Notes under the pieces: generated by a model
The model's input: only the letters and a program-made list of their open reading frames with translations
What the model was told of the DNA's origin: nothing
Database searches by the model: none
Assembly: GCA_964650975.1 (NCBI GenBank)
Contig: CAZYWA010000002.1
Coordinates: forward strand, 22,558-56,017
From: CAZYWA01 sp964650975 [NCBI: uncultured bacterium]
GTDB lineage: Bacteria; JADJOY01
Length of the DNA stretch: 33,460 nucleotides
Direction: 5' to 3'
In this document: piece after piece, positions 15,352 through 25,481 of the stretch
Numbering within the stretch: position 1 is the stretch's first letter
Layout: each line of letters starts with the position of its first letter
Program-made: the position numbers and the translations under genes

Positions 15352-16029
15352 TCACGGCTCCGCCGTCGTTCCGAGACGGAACCCGGAGCCGCGCACGGTG
15401 TGGATGAGCGGTGCCCGGCCGCCGTCGATCTTGCGACGCAGGTGGCTCATGTGCACGTCGATCAGGTTCTCGAAGCCGTCGCGATCGATCTCCCACACTC
15501 GCTCGACCAGATCCGCGCGGCTCACGACCTGGCCGGCCCGGCGGATCAGCACCTCCATGAGCGCGTACTCGGTCGGCGTCAGCCGGATCGGCGCGCCTCC
15601 CCGCTTCACCTCGTGGCTCACCGGGTCGAGCATCAAGTCGCCCACGTGCAGCACCACGGGCCGGGTGATGTCCGCACGCCGGAGCAGCGCGTGGATGCGA
15701 GCCAGGAGCTCCGCGAACGCGAACGGCTTGGTGAGGTAGTCGTCCGCGCCCACGTTGAGGCCGGTCACCCGGTCCTCGACCGCGTCCCGCGCGGTGAGCA
15801 TCAGGATCGGCGTGTGGACTCCGCGGCGGCGGAGATCGCGGCAGACCTCGACCCCTTCCCGGTCGGGCAACAGCCAGTCGAGGATCACGGCGTCGTACGA
15901 GCTCACGGTCGCCTTCTCGTAGCCGGCGGCGGCGTCGTGCGCGACGTGCACGATCCAGCCCTCCTCGCGCAGGCCCTTCGACAAGAGCCGCGCCGCCTTG
16001 ACGTCGTCTTCGATCACCAGGAGTCGCAT
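15352..16029 (-). CDS. OmpR/CusR-family response regulator
   Basis: This 225-residue regulator has a receiver domain with the acidic pair EDD (7-9), phospho-acceptor Asp51 in AVILDWLLPD, Thr79 in MLTA and Lys101 in LTKPF. The C-terminal winged-helix domain (about 127-219) contains LTPTEYALMEVLIRRAGQVV, the recognition segment NLIDVHMSHLRRKID and the wing HTVRGSGFRLG. It is phosphorylated by the adjacent kinase and should bind tandem direct repeats one helical turn apart. Two such sequences (CTTCAG-N5-CTTCAG) lie at 16126-16142, 97 bp upstream of this start, and at 16345-16361, so autoregulation and control of the divergent genes are plausible. The ATG at 16029 has no strong ribosome binding site close by; GAAGGAG is about 26 bases upstream. 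Confidence 0.93.
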   Translation of the reverse strand: MRLLVIEDDVKAARLLSKGLREEGWIVHVAHDAAAGYEKATVSSYDAVILDWLLPDREGVEVCRDLRRRGVHTPILMLTARDAVEDRVTGLNVGADDYLTKPFAFAELLARIHALLRRADITRPVVLHVGDLMLDPVSHEVKRGGAPIRLTPTEYALMEVLIRRAGQVVSRADLVERVWEIDRDGFENLIDVHMSHLRRKIDGGRAPLIHTVRGSGFRLGTTAEP

Positions 16030-16125
16030 GACGTGGGCTCGAGAATGCAGCGCTCCTTCGCGTGTAGCTCGGCCCGCGCGTCCCGTCTAGGCGGTGCCTC
16101 GAGGGCAGCGCGCCGCGCGTGCGGC

Positions 16126-16142
16126 CTTCAGAATTCCTTCAG
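16126..16142. promoter_or_regulatory. Operator-like direct repeat 1 (CTTCAG-N5-CTTCAG)
   Basis: CTTCAG at 16126-16131 is repeated at 16137-16142 with an 11-bp period, the usual half-site spacing of OmpR-family regulators. It lies in the divergent spacer between the response regulator and the small membrane gene, and the same 17 bases recur at 16345. Confidence 0.6.
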
Positions 16143-16195
16143 GTTCGCGCTCCAAGCTGCGCTTGGGCCATCCGTCACCGCCATTTGGAGACGCC

Positions 16196-16330
16196 TTGAA
16201 CGCGAACCAGCCGATCGCTCCGCAGCACGCGCGCCGAGACGTCGTGACGCTGGCCGTGGTCGCGCTCGCGTGGCTCGGTGCCTGTTTTTCCCTGGCGCTC
16301 CTCACCGTGCCGTGGTGGCCTCATCCATAG
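16196..16330 (+). CDS. Small single-span membrane protein
   Basis: A 44-residue frame starts at TTG 16196 with GGAG five bases upstream (TTTGGAGACGCC). It has a polar N-terminal stretch ending HARRD, one strongly hydrophobic helix (VVTLAVVALAWLGACFSLALL, about residues 17-37) and a short tail TVPWWPHP. The Arg pair before the helix favours an N-in topology. I do not recognise a family. It lies 54 bp downstream of the first operator-like repeat and divergent from the two-component genes, so it may be a regulated membrane peptide, possibly a modulator of the kinase or a partner of the GT-C-like protein. This is inference from position only. The same frame continues upstream to an ATG at 16094, but that would overlap the operator. 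Confidence 0.5.
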   Translation: MNANQPIAPQHARRDVVTLAVVALAWLGACFSLALLTVPWWPHP

Positions 16331-16344
16331 TCACGCGCGCCACG

Positions 16345-16361
16345 CTTCAGAATTCCTTCAG
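16345..16361. promoter_or_regulatory. Operator-like direct repeat 2 (CTTCAG-N5-CTTCAG)
   Basis: The 17 bases CTTCAGAATTCCTTCAG are identical to those at 16126-16142, again with an 11-bp half-site period. The site lies 106 bp upstream of the GT-C-like gene at 16468 and just after the small membrane gene, where a promoter for the large gene would be expected. Confidence 0.6.
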
Positions 16362-16467
16362 GCGCTTGGTTGCACGCTAGGCACCGGAGCAGTGCGGGGC
16401 CCAGCGGCCGCGGGAATCCCGGCCCGTCGCTCGTCGGTTCGCCGCCGGCTCCCCCGAGCGCGGAGCG

Positions 16468-17955
16468 ATGTCGTCGAATCGTGCGGGGCGCGCGCTGGTC
16501 TTGCTGCTTCTCGGCGCGTACCACCTGAACCTCCGGCAGGTCTCGACCGACACCGCGGCGTCGCGGCTCGTGCCGTTGTCGCTGGTCCGGGACGGCGACT
16601 TCGCGCTCGACGAGTTCCGGTCGAGCAAGACCCTCGACATCCGAGCAGGCGAGCCGCTTCCTTTCTATCTGGTCGAGTCGCACGGCCACATCTACGACGC
16701 CTATCCGCCGGTCGCGGCGATCCTCGCCGCGCCGATCTACGCGATTCCGAGCTGGCTCGGCTTGCCGCACGACTCCGAGCTGCTCGCCAACGTCTTCTCG
16801 AAGCTCGCGGCGTCGCTGATGGCGGCGGCATCCGCGTGGCTGGTGTGGCGCGCGCTGCTGGGACTCGGCCACGGCCCCCGGACCGCGTGGGCCGTGGCCG
16901 CCGTCTACGGTCTCGCGACCCCGATCTGGAGCACCGCGAGCCAGGGACTCTGGTCTCATACCCCCGCGGTTTGGATGTTCGCCTTGGCGATCTGGGCGCT
17001 CACCAGACGCCGGCTGGGGATCGCGATGACCGCGACCGCGATCGGCGGCGTCGCGCGTCCCGTGATGCTCCTGGCGCTTCCCGTGGTTCTCGCGGCGGGC
17101 ATCGACCTTCGACGGCGCGACTCGAGCCGCGCGCTCCGCTCCTGCGCGGGCGCGGCGGCGGTGCTGTGCGCCGCGGCGATCTACAACCTGCATGTCTGCG
17201 GGTCGGTCCTGGGCACGGCCGAAGCGCGCAACTCCTACTGGAACGAGGTGTTCGGCGTTCGCAGCATGTGGGACGGAAATTTCGGCGAGGGGTTGCTCGG
17301 GCTCGCGATCTGCCCCAGCCGCGGGCTGCTCGTGTACTCGCCGATCGTCGCGCTGGCGCTCGTGGGAGCGTGGATGGTGTGGCGCCGGCCGCTCGAGTCC
17401 CCGCCCTCGCGGCCCGAGCACATCGCACGCGCCTGCGCCGTGGTCTGCGGAGTCGCCTACCTGGTCTACGCGAAATACCTGGTCTGGTGGGGTGGACACA
17501 GCTACGGGCCGAGATACTTGACCGACGTCATGCCGTTCGCGGCTCCGCTGATGGCGGTCGCCGCCGACCGGCTGGGTCTGCTCGCGAGATCGCGTCCGGC
17601 CTGGCGCGCAGCGTGGGGCGGCGCGCTGGTGTACTCGGTGGTCGTTCAGGCGATCGGTGCGTTCTGCTGGCCGTCTCACCTCGAGGGCCCGATCGACTTC
17701 GCGTATTACCGGCGCCTCTGGAGTCCCAACAACCAGATCGTCAAGTGCATTCGAGCCGGGCCGGTCGTCGACAAGACCGCGCGACGCGTGCTCACTCGGA
17801 TGGGCCTTCGCCTCGGTCCCGCGCCGCGCTTTCGACCTTCGGCGCCCAGCAACGGTTTCCCGCACCCATTGCAGCGGTCGGCGCTGGCCTTCCAGCGGCT
17901 CGGCCTCGCCGCGAGCGTGCCGCCGGCCCGCGACAGCGACGCGGTAACGCGCTAA
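16468..17955 (+). CDS. Polytopic membrane protein, GT-C glycosyltransferase-like
   Basis: This 495-residue protein has about ten hydrophobic segments from residue 8 to about 405, followed by a polar, basic C-terminal tail of about 80 residues. After the first helix comes STDTAASRLVPLSLVRDGDF, with an acidic residue in the first extracytoplasmic loop as in GT-C enzymes, which use polyprenyl-phosphate sugars. Later loops contain SHGHIYDAYPPVAA (about 71-84), TASQGLWSHTP, and GGHSYGPRYLTDVMPF, motifs I associate with ArnT/PMT-like proteins of unknown acceptor. The specific reaction is not known. It is 107 bp downstream of an operator-like repeat shared with the two-component promoter region, suggesting control by that system, perhaps for envelope modification. 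It ends 37 bp before the ABC permease gene. Confidence 0.65.
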   Translation: MSSNRAGRALVLLLLGAYHLNLRQVSTDTAASRLVPLSLVRDGDFALDEFRSSKTLDIRAGEPLPFYLVESHGHIYDAYPPVAAILAAPIYAIPSWLGLPHDSELLANVFSKLAASLMAAASAWLVWRALLGLGHGPRTAWAVAAVYGLATPIWSTASQGLWSHTPAVWMFALAIWALTRRRLGIAMTATAIGGVARPVMLLALPVVLAAGIDLRRRDSSRALRSCAGAAAVLCAAAIYNLHVCGSVLGTAEARNSYWNEVFGVRSMWDGNFGEGLLGLAICPSRGLLVYSPIVALALVGAWMVWRRPLESPPSRPEHIARACAVVCGVAYLVYAKYLVWWGGHSYGPRYLTDVMPFAAPLMAVAADRLGLLARSRPAWRAAWGGALVYSVVVQAIGAFCWPSHLEGPIDFAYYRRLWSPNNQIVKCIRAGPVVDKTARRVLTRMGLRLGPAPRFRPSAPSNGFPHPLQRSALAFQRLGLAASVPPARDSDAVTR

Positions 17956-17992
17956 GCCAAGTCGAACGCTTTACGCGCTGCTGCTCGCGAAC

Positions 17993-19774
17993 ATGACGAT
18001 CCCGGATGCTCCCACCCGACGCATCGAGCGCGCCTGGGGCGACGACTCGGGGGTCGTCCATCGTCGGTCCTCGCTCGGCTGGGTCGACGGGGCGGTGCTG
18101 CTCGCGATCGGCGGCGTGCTGTTCGGGCTGCTCGAGCTGGGGCGGAACTCGGCCGCTGCGTACCGTCCGGCCATCGAGATCGATCTCTCGCCCTGGCGCC
18201 TTCCGCTCTACACGCTGCTCTCGCTCTCGCGCGGGCTGGTCGCGTACGCGTGCTCGCTCGCGTTCACGCTGGTCTACGGCTACTGGGCCGCGAAGGATCA
18301 CGTGGCCGAGCGCGTGCTGGTGCCGTTGCTCGACATCCTGCAGAGCATCCCGGTGCTCGGGTTCATGCCGGGCGTGGTGCTCGGTCTGGTGGCGCTCTTC
18401 CCGCACAGCAACGTCGGCCTCGAGCTGGCGGCGGTGCTCATGATCTTCACCGGCCAGGCGTGGAACATGACCTTCAGCTTCTACCACTCGCTGCGCTCGA
18501 TCCCACCGGACCTCCAGGAAGTAGCGACGGTCTACCGGTTCGGATGGTGGCGCAGAGTGCGGCGACTGGAGCTGCCGTTCGCGACCATGGGGCTGGTCTG
18601 GAACAGCATGATGAGCATGGCGGGCGGCTGGTTCTTCCTGACCGTGAGCGAGTCGTTCGTGCTGGGGGACCGCGACTTCCGGCTTCCCGGCGTCGGCTCC
18701 TACATGAGCGTCGCGGAGGCGCGCGGGAACGTTCCCGCGATGATCGCCGCGGTGATCGCGATGACGTCGATGATCGTGGCGCTCGACCAGATCCTGTGGC
18801 GGCCGGTGGTGGTGTGGGCGCAGCACTTCCGGATCGAGGAGAGCGCCGCGGGCAGCGCTCCGACGTCGTGGTTCCTCGACTTGCTGCGGCGGTCGAACGT
18901 GGTGCGCTGGCTGCGGACGCAACTGCATGCGGTGCGCGCGGCACTCGCGAGTGACACGACGCGCGCGCCCGGCATTCCGCGGACCGAGGTCGAGGCTCCC
19001 GCCGGCCGGGTGACTCGCGATGCGCGCTGGGCCGCCATTTCCCGCCTCTCGTTCGCGGCGATGCTCGCCGGGCTCGCCTTCGGCGGCTGGAAGCTGGGCA
19101 CGATGCTGCTCTCGGTGCACGCGGCCGCGTGGCGCGACATCGTGGTCGCCTCCGGCTTCACCCTGGGACGAGTTCTCGCAGCCACCGCGATCGGCACGCT
19201 GTGGGCGGTTCCGGCGGGCCTCGCGATCGGCCTCAACCCGCGGCTCTCGAACGCGCTGCAGCCGGTGGTCCAGGTGGTGGCGTCGTTCCCGGCGCCGATG
19301 CTCTTCCCGATGGTGATCGCGGTGCTCACGTCGCTCGGGATCTCGCTCGGCTGGGGGAGCATCGTGCTGATGCTGCTCGGCACCCAGTGGTACATCCTGT
19401 TCAACGTGATCGCCGGCGCCATGGGCCTTCCCTCCGACCTGCGCGAGGCGGCGGCTTCGTTCGGCGTCACGGGCTGGCAGCGAGCGCGCGCGCTTTACCT
19501 TCCCGCGATCTTCCCGCAGCTCGTGACCGGATGGGTGACCGCCGCGGGAGGTGCGTGGAACGCGAGCATCGTCGCGGAGTACGTGACCTTCCGCGGCCAC
19601 ACGCTCACCGCCAGGGGGCTGGGCGCGATGATCAGCTCGGCCGCCGAGCAAGCGGATTTTCCGCGCCTCGGCGCGGCGGTGGTGGTCATGGCCATCGTGG
19701 TGGTGCTCTTCAACCGCAACGTCTGGCGCAGGCTCTACGAGCTCGCCGAAACCCGGTACTCGCTCGCGCGCTGA
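17993..19774 (+). CDS. Fused two-domain ABC transporter permease, NitT/TauT type
   Basis: This 593-residue inner-membrane protein is two binding-protein-dependent permease domains in one chain. Each half has about six helices and its own EAA loop that contacts the ATPase: the first at about 176-198 (EVATVYRFGWWRRVRRLELP) and the second at about 485-507 (EAAASFGVTGWQRARALYLP). The linker (about 280-345) is hydrophilic. The EAA sequences and overall arrangement match importers of nitrate, sulfonate, taurine or bicarbonate type (SsuC/TauC/NrtB). Normally these permeases are homodimers of one domain; the fused form would give a single-chain channel. The ATPase follows after 14 bp. No substrate-binding protein gene is present in the window, so the substrate is unknown. 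Confidence 0.88.
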   Translation: MTIPDAPTRRIERAWGDDSGVVHRRSSLGWVDGAVLLAIGGVLFGLLELGRNSAAAYRPAIEIDLSPWRLPLYTLLSLSRGLVAYACSLAFTLVYGYWAAKDHVAERVLVPLLDILQSIPVLGFMPGVVLGLVALFPHSNVGLELAAVLMIFTGQAWNMTFSFYHSLRSIPPDLQEVATVYRFGWWRRVRRLELPFATMGLVWNSMMSMAGGWFFLTVSESFVLGDRDFRLPGVGSYMSVAEARGNVPAMIAAVIAMTSMIVALDQILWRPVVVWAQHFRIEESAAGSAPTSWFLDLLRRSNVVRWLRTQLHAVRAALASDTTRAPGIPRTEVEAPAGRVTRDARWAAISRLSFAAMLAGLAFGGWKLGTMLLSVHAAAWRDIVVASGFTLGRVLAATAIGTLWAVPAGLAIGLNPRLSNALQPVVQVVASFPAPMLFPMVIAVLTSLGISLGWGSIVLMLLGTQWYILFNVIAGAMGLPSDLREAAASFGVTGWQRARALYLPAIFPQLVTGWVTAAGGAWNASIVAEYVTFRGHTLTARGLGAMISSAAEQADFPRLGAAVVVMAIVVVLFNRNVWRRLYELAETRYSLAR

Positions 19775-19788
19775 GGCGGACACAGCCG

Positions 19789-21092
<1,304 letters not shown>

Positions 21093-21105
<13 letters not shown>

Positions 21106-21668
21106 AAGTTGAGGTTGTACACCTGGCTGGCGATCTGCGAGATCGTCACGCTGCCGACGCCGCCGTGGGTCGCCAGCGACTGGAGCTCGAACGAGTACTT
21201 CACCGTCTTGCCGGCTTCCTCGCCGGTCTGGCGGTTCACGAAGCTGACGCTGTTGGGAAGCGTGGCCACCTGGAACCACACCTTGGTCTTGCCGGAGTTG
21301 ATCGTCATGTCCGGCGTGATCGAGCTGTAGTTGGTCACGGTGCTGGTGCTACCGCTGCCGATCCCGCCCAGGTTGCGGATGTTCCAGTAACCGGTGGACG
21401 TCGAGGTCGAGATGTCCGCCGCGTTCACCCGCTGCGGCGGCCCGAAGTACTGCTTGCTCCGGAACCAGCTGTTCGCCGATTCGAGGCCCGCGTCGCTGGC
21501 AAAGAGCGCCGTCTGGGTGGCCACCTCGCGTCCCACCACGGCCAGATCGCGCTGGCTCGCGGTCAGGATCCCGATCGCCGCGAAGGTGAGCGCCACCAGC
21601 ACCAGGAGCACCAGCACCAGCGCCACGCCCGATTCGCTACCGATGATTCGTTTGGCTCCGTGTCTCAT
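21093..21668 (-). CDS. pilX: PilX-like type IV pilus assembly protein (copy 1)
   Basis: This 191-residue protein resembles PilX/PilX_N minor pilins. It starts with a short basic leader MRHGAKRIIGSESG, followed by a hydrophobic helix VALVLVLLVLVALTFAAIGI (15-34) and then QRDLAVVGREVATQTALFASDAGLESA (39-65), the PilX_N signature in which pilins remain in membrane-anchored, amphipathic form. The rest is a Ser/Thr-rich globular domain. With PilY1 it would be part of the priming complex at the pilus tip. AGGAGGGG precedes the ATG at 21668. It lies 42 bp downstream of a pilY1 gene. From 21103 to 21638 I see no difference from the copy at 25482-26057; only residues 4, 8 and 10 differ. The end overlaps the convergent ATPase gene by 13 bp and has no terminator of its own. 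Confidence 0.88.
21103..21638. repeat. 536-bp direct repeat, left copy (pilX)
   Basis: Every base I compared here matches 25492-26027 (offset 4389). Identity begins at the TAG that ends the ABC ATPase gene and stops at 21639, where A replaces G. Flanking sequence, including the pilY1 genes, is clearly diverged, so the tract fits recent gene conversion or a recent copying event. Confidence 0.85.
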
Positions 21669-21710
21669 GGTTCTTCCCCTCCTTGTTCCGATGTCGACGC
21701 GCCTCACGCG

Positions 21711-24700
21711 TCAGCGGTTCAGGACCTTCCAGCGGGTGGAGGTGACCGCCGACCCGCCGGTCAACACCTGCACCGGGTGAAGCTTGGTGTCGCTGGTCTG
21801 GACGATCAGGGTGTGACGCTCCTGATCCAGGACCGGCTGCGATGGAACGCCGGTACCCATGTTCACGGCGCGCGCCGGCTGGCCGCTGCGCAGGTCGCTC
21901 GAATCGACGCTGCCGTCGCCGTTGATGTCGAGCACCGGAGCCCCGAAGGCACTGCCCGTCGACGCGTTGAGCGCCAGCAGCGTCGCGAGGCCGCCGAAGT
22001 CGCAGACCTGGGCGGTGGGCGTGAACGCGGTGATGAACAAGATCCCGTTGGTCAGCACGCCCGGATAGAAGATCCGCGCGCCGGCCGCGGTGTTCGAGCT
22101 GCCGGGCTCGCCGTTCGAGTCGAACTTGAGGTTGATGTACCAGCCGCTGCCGGGAATCGAGGTCGAGCTCGAGGCGGTCGAGCTGTCGGTGGCATCCGTG
22201 AGGTTGGCGTCGACGACCAGCGCGGTGGAGGGCGTCCCCAGCCGCGATCCCGAGTCCACCACCGCGTAGAGCCGCTGCACCGTGGTGTCGGTCTTGTCGG
22301 CGTCGACCTCGTACTTGCCGGTTCCGAAGTACGCGATCACGTTCGAGTCGCTCGCCAGGGTGCTCTTGAACGCCAGCACCGGGCGGTCGACGATCGGCCG
22401 CGTCGAGCCGCCGTTGTAGATCAGCTGGCTCGGGTTGGTGGTCTGCGCCACGTCCCAGCGCCACAGCCGTCCCAGGCGATCGCCGACGTACACGCGGTCG
22501 GTCGCCTGATCGCCGTCCATGTCGATGGGCGCGGGATCGCCGAGGCCGTTGCCGGTCTCGGTGGCCGGATCGACGTTGATGGTCTTCGCCGCCGTGGCGA
22601 CGCCGGTGTCGAGCACCAGGTTGAAGAGATACGCCTGGCCGTCCGAGTTGTTGGGGCCGGATGCGATCGTCACGTACCAGTTGTTGGCGGTGGTCGGGAA
22701 CGAGACGCCCGAGCCCGCGAGGAAGTGCACGACGGGGCGGGTGTTGGGGTCGCCGAGGCGTGCCTCGGAGAGCGTGGCCGGCACCGACATCACCGTCGGA
22801 AGCGGCCACTGCCAGAGCACGGTCGGCGCGTTGGGAGTGCCGACCGAGCCCGGGTCGGTCACGTCGAGCGCCACGTAGCCGCCGTGCTTGCCGGCGCCCA
22901 CCACCAGCACCGTGTGCCACGCCGCCGCCGCGCCGTTCTCGCTGAAGTAGGCGTCGACCACGCGCGGCGTGCCGTCGAAGTTGTAGGTGTGGCAGTAGTT
23001 GGGATCGCTGAGCGTCGACTTGAAGATCGGCAGGTTCCAGTTGGGGATGAAGGCCCAGCGCTCGGCGCCGGTGGCGCCGTCGAAGGCGTGCAGCATGCCG
23101 TCGTTGGCGGCGACGTAGATCACGGTCGGACGGGTTTGATACGTGTTGTAGAAGGTCTGGTAGCTGGCCTGCGGGTAGAAGTAAGGCGGCGCGCCGACCA
23201 CCACCGGGTTCGAGTCGATGATGTCGCCCAGCTTCCACACCTGGCCGTCGAGGTCGCTGTCGCGGGTGCGGTAGCCGTTGCCGTCGACGCCGCGCGCCCA
23301 GTTGATGAGATTGGCGCCCTCGGTCGAGTTGGCCGCACCGAGGTAGCTGCGCAGCGTCGGTTCGTTGGCAACCGTGAAATCCACCCGGTCGTTGAGCTTG
23401 CCGTCGCTGTTGGTGTCGACCGAGGTGTAGATCACGCGGCTCGCCGCCGTGCGTGCCTCGAGCAGGTCGCCCGCCTTCCACAGCGGATTCGCCGTCGAGA
23501 CGTAGGGCAGCGCGTAGCCGTAGAGCTGGCCGTTCCAGGTGACGGTCTCGAAGTGCGCGGTCACCAGGAGGTCGGTGCCGACGCCCGAGGTCGACACCAC
23601 GGCCGCCGAGGTGGCCGAGGCGCTCTTCTCGAGGATCGACTTGGTGACGTTCGCGAACGCCTGGATGAGCGCGTTCTCGTCGGTGGCTGCGTAGAAATCG
23701 CCGCCGCCGCCGGTGGCCACGTCGGTCAGGAAGTCGGTGGCGCTCGACACGTCCTCGGCGAAGCCGATGGTGTAGATCTCCATCTTCTGGGTGCCGGTGA
23801 AGGTCGAGCTCAAGTCCTTTTCCTTGTTGACGCAATCGGCGAAGTCGTCGAACGCGTCGTCGTCGTCGTCGGCACCCTCACGCGCCAGGTCGCTGTGGTC
23901 GTTGGTGCAGTACGAGCTGATGCTGGGCGCCGCGTCGGCGCGGCTACTGCCCGCTTCCTTCATGTCGTCGCCGGTGGGGAAGCCGTCGGTGGCGACCACC
24001 GTGAAGTTGGGCTGACACTGGTACGCGATCGGGCTCGCGAAGGTGCCGCCCGCGGGATTCGCCAGCGTGCCCTGGTAATAGAACAACGCGTCGCGGAGCT
24101 GATCGGCGAGCTCGGTCGAGCCGAACGAGTTCATCATCATGCCGGTCTGCGACCAACTCGGCGGGTTCTGGCTGAAGGTCGAGTCCCAGCCGACGGTGCC
24201 GCTGTAGTTGCGCAGCGCGGTGATGACGTTGGTCGCGCTGGTCACCGAATTGGTGCCGTTGATCTGAGCGACCACGTAACCACCCAGGCCCGTGAGCGCG
24301 GGGTGCGTGGCGTCGCTGCGCGGCACGAAGTTCATCAGGCCCCAGTTGATCTGGCTCTGCGTCGAGCTGACGAGGTTGCGCATGACCGAGCGCGCGGTGT
24401 CGTCGCGGGTCTTCTGGATGTGGAGGTAGTTCAGGAACTTGCCCTGGAAGAGCTGCTGGATGCTGGTGAAGTTGGGCTTGGGCGGGAACGAGCACGGATC
24501 GGTCGCGTCGACGTTTCGTCCGTTGGCCGCGGTCCAGTTGTTCTGCGCCATTCCCTTGCCGTACCAGTAGCACTGGCTCGGATTGGAGACCGTGTTGTAC
24601 TTCGGCACCTGGCCCTCGTTGGTCCCGCTCGTCGCTGGATTGTCGACGCAATGGGCGGGGCCGTCCGTCGCGTCCTGCATCGCACCCAGGTTGCACTTGG

Positions 24701-25112
24701 CCGCCCACGTCATGGTCGTGGTGGGGGCGCAGTTGCCGCTCTTGTAGTCGTTGCAGACCTTGTTCTCGGCGGCGTCGTAGATCGCGTTGTCGGTGAAGCC
24801 GGTGTTGCCGCCGTTTCCGAACAAATCCTGCATGTGCTTCTTGAGCGGCGACACGTTCACGTCGAGCGTCGCGAGGTAGGTCTCGAACTGGGTCTTGTAG
24901 GTGGTCGAGGTCGCGTCGTAGACCGGCATGCCCGTGGTGGTCGCCGGCTCGCGCATCGACGCCGACGAGTCGAACGCGATCATCACGTTGGGCTTCACCG
25001 ACGAGGTCACGATGATCGGGACCTCGCAGGTCTGCGCCCTCGCCGCGCTCGACGAGAGGACCGCCATTCCTGCCACGGCCGTCACGGCCACCAACCAGTA
25101 CGTAGCTCGCAT
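21711..25112 (-). CDS. pilY1: PilY1 family pilus tip protein (copy 1)
   Basis: This 1133-residue exported protein has a Sec signal peptide (cleavage after about residue 26, ARA-QT). An N-terminal von Willebrand A-like domain carries a MIDAS motif DSSAS (48-52) and TDG at 375-377. The C-terminal half (about 590-1130) is the PilY1 beta-propeller, with PTVIYVAANDGMLHAFD (662-678), VYVGDRLGRLWRWDV (874-888) and the calcium-site pattern DMDGDQATD (864-872). Other calcium-like loops are DTNSDGKLND (566-575) and DINGDGSVDSSD (1062-1073). PilY1 caps type IV pili and can act as adhesin and mechanosensor. The ATG at 25112 follows GGAGG; an upstream reading would add 42 residues before the signal. A five-Asp run (415-419) lies near TDG. 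pilX follows after 42 bp. Confidence 0.92.
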   Translation of the reverse strand: MRATYWLVAVTAVAGMAVLSSSAARAQTCEVPIIVTSSVKPNVMIAFDSSASMREPATTTGMPVYDATSTTYKTQFETYLATLDVNVSPLKKHMQDLFGNGGNTGFTDNAIYDAAENKVCNDYKSGNCAPTTTMTWAAKCNLGAMQDATDGPAHCVDNPATSGTNEGQVPKYNTVSNPSQCYWYGKGMAQNNWTAANGRNVDATDPCSFPPKPNFTSIQQLFQGKFLNYLHIQKTRDDTARSVMRNLVSSTQSQINWGLMNFVPRSDATHPALTGLGGYVVAQINGTNSVTSATNVITALRNYSGTVGWDSTFSQNPPSWSQTGMMMNSFGSTELADQLRDALFYYQGTLANPAGGTFASPIAYQCQPNFTVVATDGFPTGDDMKEAGSSRADAAPSISSYCTNDHSDLAREGADDDDDAFDDFADCVNKEKDLSSTFTGTQKMEIYTIGFAEDVSSATDFLTDVATGGGGDFYAATDENALIQAFANVTKSILEKSASATSAAVVSTSGVGTDLLVTAHFETVTWNGQLYGYALPYVSTANPLWKAGDLLEARTAASRVIYTSVDTNSDGKLNDRVDFTVANEPTLRSYLGAANSTEGANLINWARGVDGNGYRTRDSDLDGQVWKLGDIIDSNPVVVGAPPYFYPQASYQTFYNTYQTRPTVIYVAANDGMLHAFDGATGAERWAFIPNWNLPIFKSTLSDPNYCHTYNFDGTPRVVDAYFSENGAAAAWHTVLVVGAGKHGGYVALDVTDPGSVGTPNAPTVLWQWPLPTVMSVPATLSEARLGDPNTRPVVHFLAGSGVSFPTTANNWYVTIASGPNNSDGQAYLFNLVLDTGVATAAKTINVDPATETGNGLGDPAPIDMDGDQATDRVYVGDRLGRLWRWDVAQTTNPSQLIYNGGSTRPIVDRPVLAFKSTLASDSNVIAYFGTGKYEVDADKTDTTVQRLYAVVDSGSRLGTPSTALVVDANLTDATDSSTASSSTSIPGSGWYINLKFDSNGEPGSSNTAAGARIFYPGVLTNGILFITAFTPTAQVCDFGGLATLLALNASTGSAFGAPVLDINGDGSVDSSDLRSGQPARAVNMGTGVPSQPVLDQERHTLIVQTSDTKLHPVQVLTGGSAVTSTRWKVLNR

Positions 25113-25353
25113 CGTTTTCGCCTCCGCGCTGGACCGGACACGATCGTCCGGATCCTCCCCAAGCGCCCGGCGCGGCCAAAACGCAACGGCCGTGCCGTTT
25201 CGCCGGGGCAACTCGCGGAGGGCGCGGCCGCGGGCCATTCGAACGTTGAAATACGCCTGATCCCGGGGAGTTTGGCGGAGCTCAGGGCTCGGTCCCCGGG
25301 AGCCAGAGTGGTTCCCGAGCCGCCCCCGACGGTCACGGCGCGCGGGTCAAACC

Positions 25354-25384
25354 TGACGCCCGACTCGCTACAAAGGTCATAGCG
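25354..25384 (-). promoter_or_regulatory. Conserved 31-nt leader motif upstream of pilY1 copy 1
   Basis: On the minus strand the motif begins CGCTATGACC and continues GTAGCGAG; it ends in GTCA. CGCTA and TAGCG can pair, and the enclosed TGAC is complementary to the final GTCA, a possible pseudoknot. Of 31 positions 25 match the motif at 29888-29918. It starts 242 nt upstream of the pilY1 start; the rest of the 369-bp spacer holds a GGCTCGG/CCGAGCC stem near 25262-25301 and a hairpin at 25425. Confidence 0.5.
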
Positions 25385-25424
25385 AACCGGCGCCCGCTCG
25401 CCCGATCCGGCAGCCCAAAATGCA

Positions 25425-25455
25425 GCGCGGGGGACGGACCAGCCGTCCCCCGCGC
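25425..25455 (-). terminator. Strong hairpin after pilX copy 2
   Basis: GCGCGGGGGACGG (25425-25437) pairs perfectly with CCGTCCCCCGCGC (25443-25455), a 13-bp stem with a 5-nt loop. On the minus strand it follows the pilX stop by 26 bp and is followed by TGCATTTTGG, so the T-tract is weak. Confidence 0.6.
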
Positions 25456-25481
25456 GGTTGCGGTGCCCGAAGAGGGCCGTG

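Noticed and set aside
25425-25455. Terminator hairpin considered as part of a REP-like or hairpin-element family
   Set aside because: The stem is unrelated to either family and occurs once; its position after pilX fits a transcript end.
25113-25481. Possible cyclic-di-GMP riboswitch in the pilY1 leaders
   Set aside because: Neither leader contains the conserved core or tetraloop/receptor sequences of the known c-di-GMP classes.
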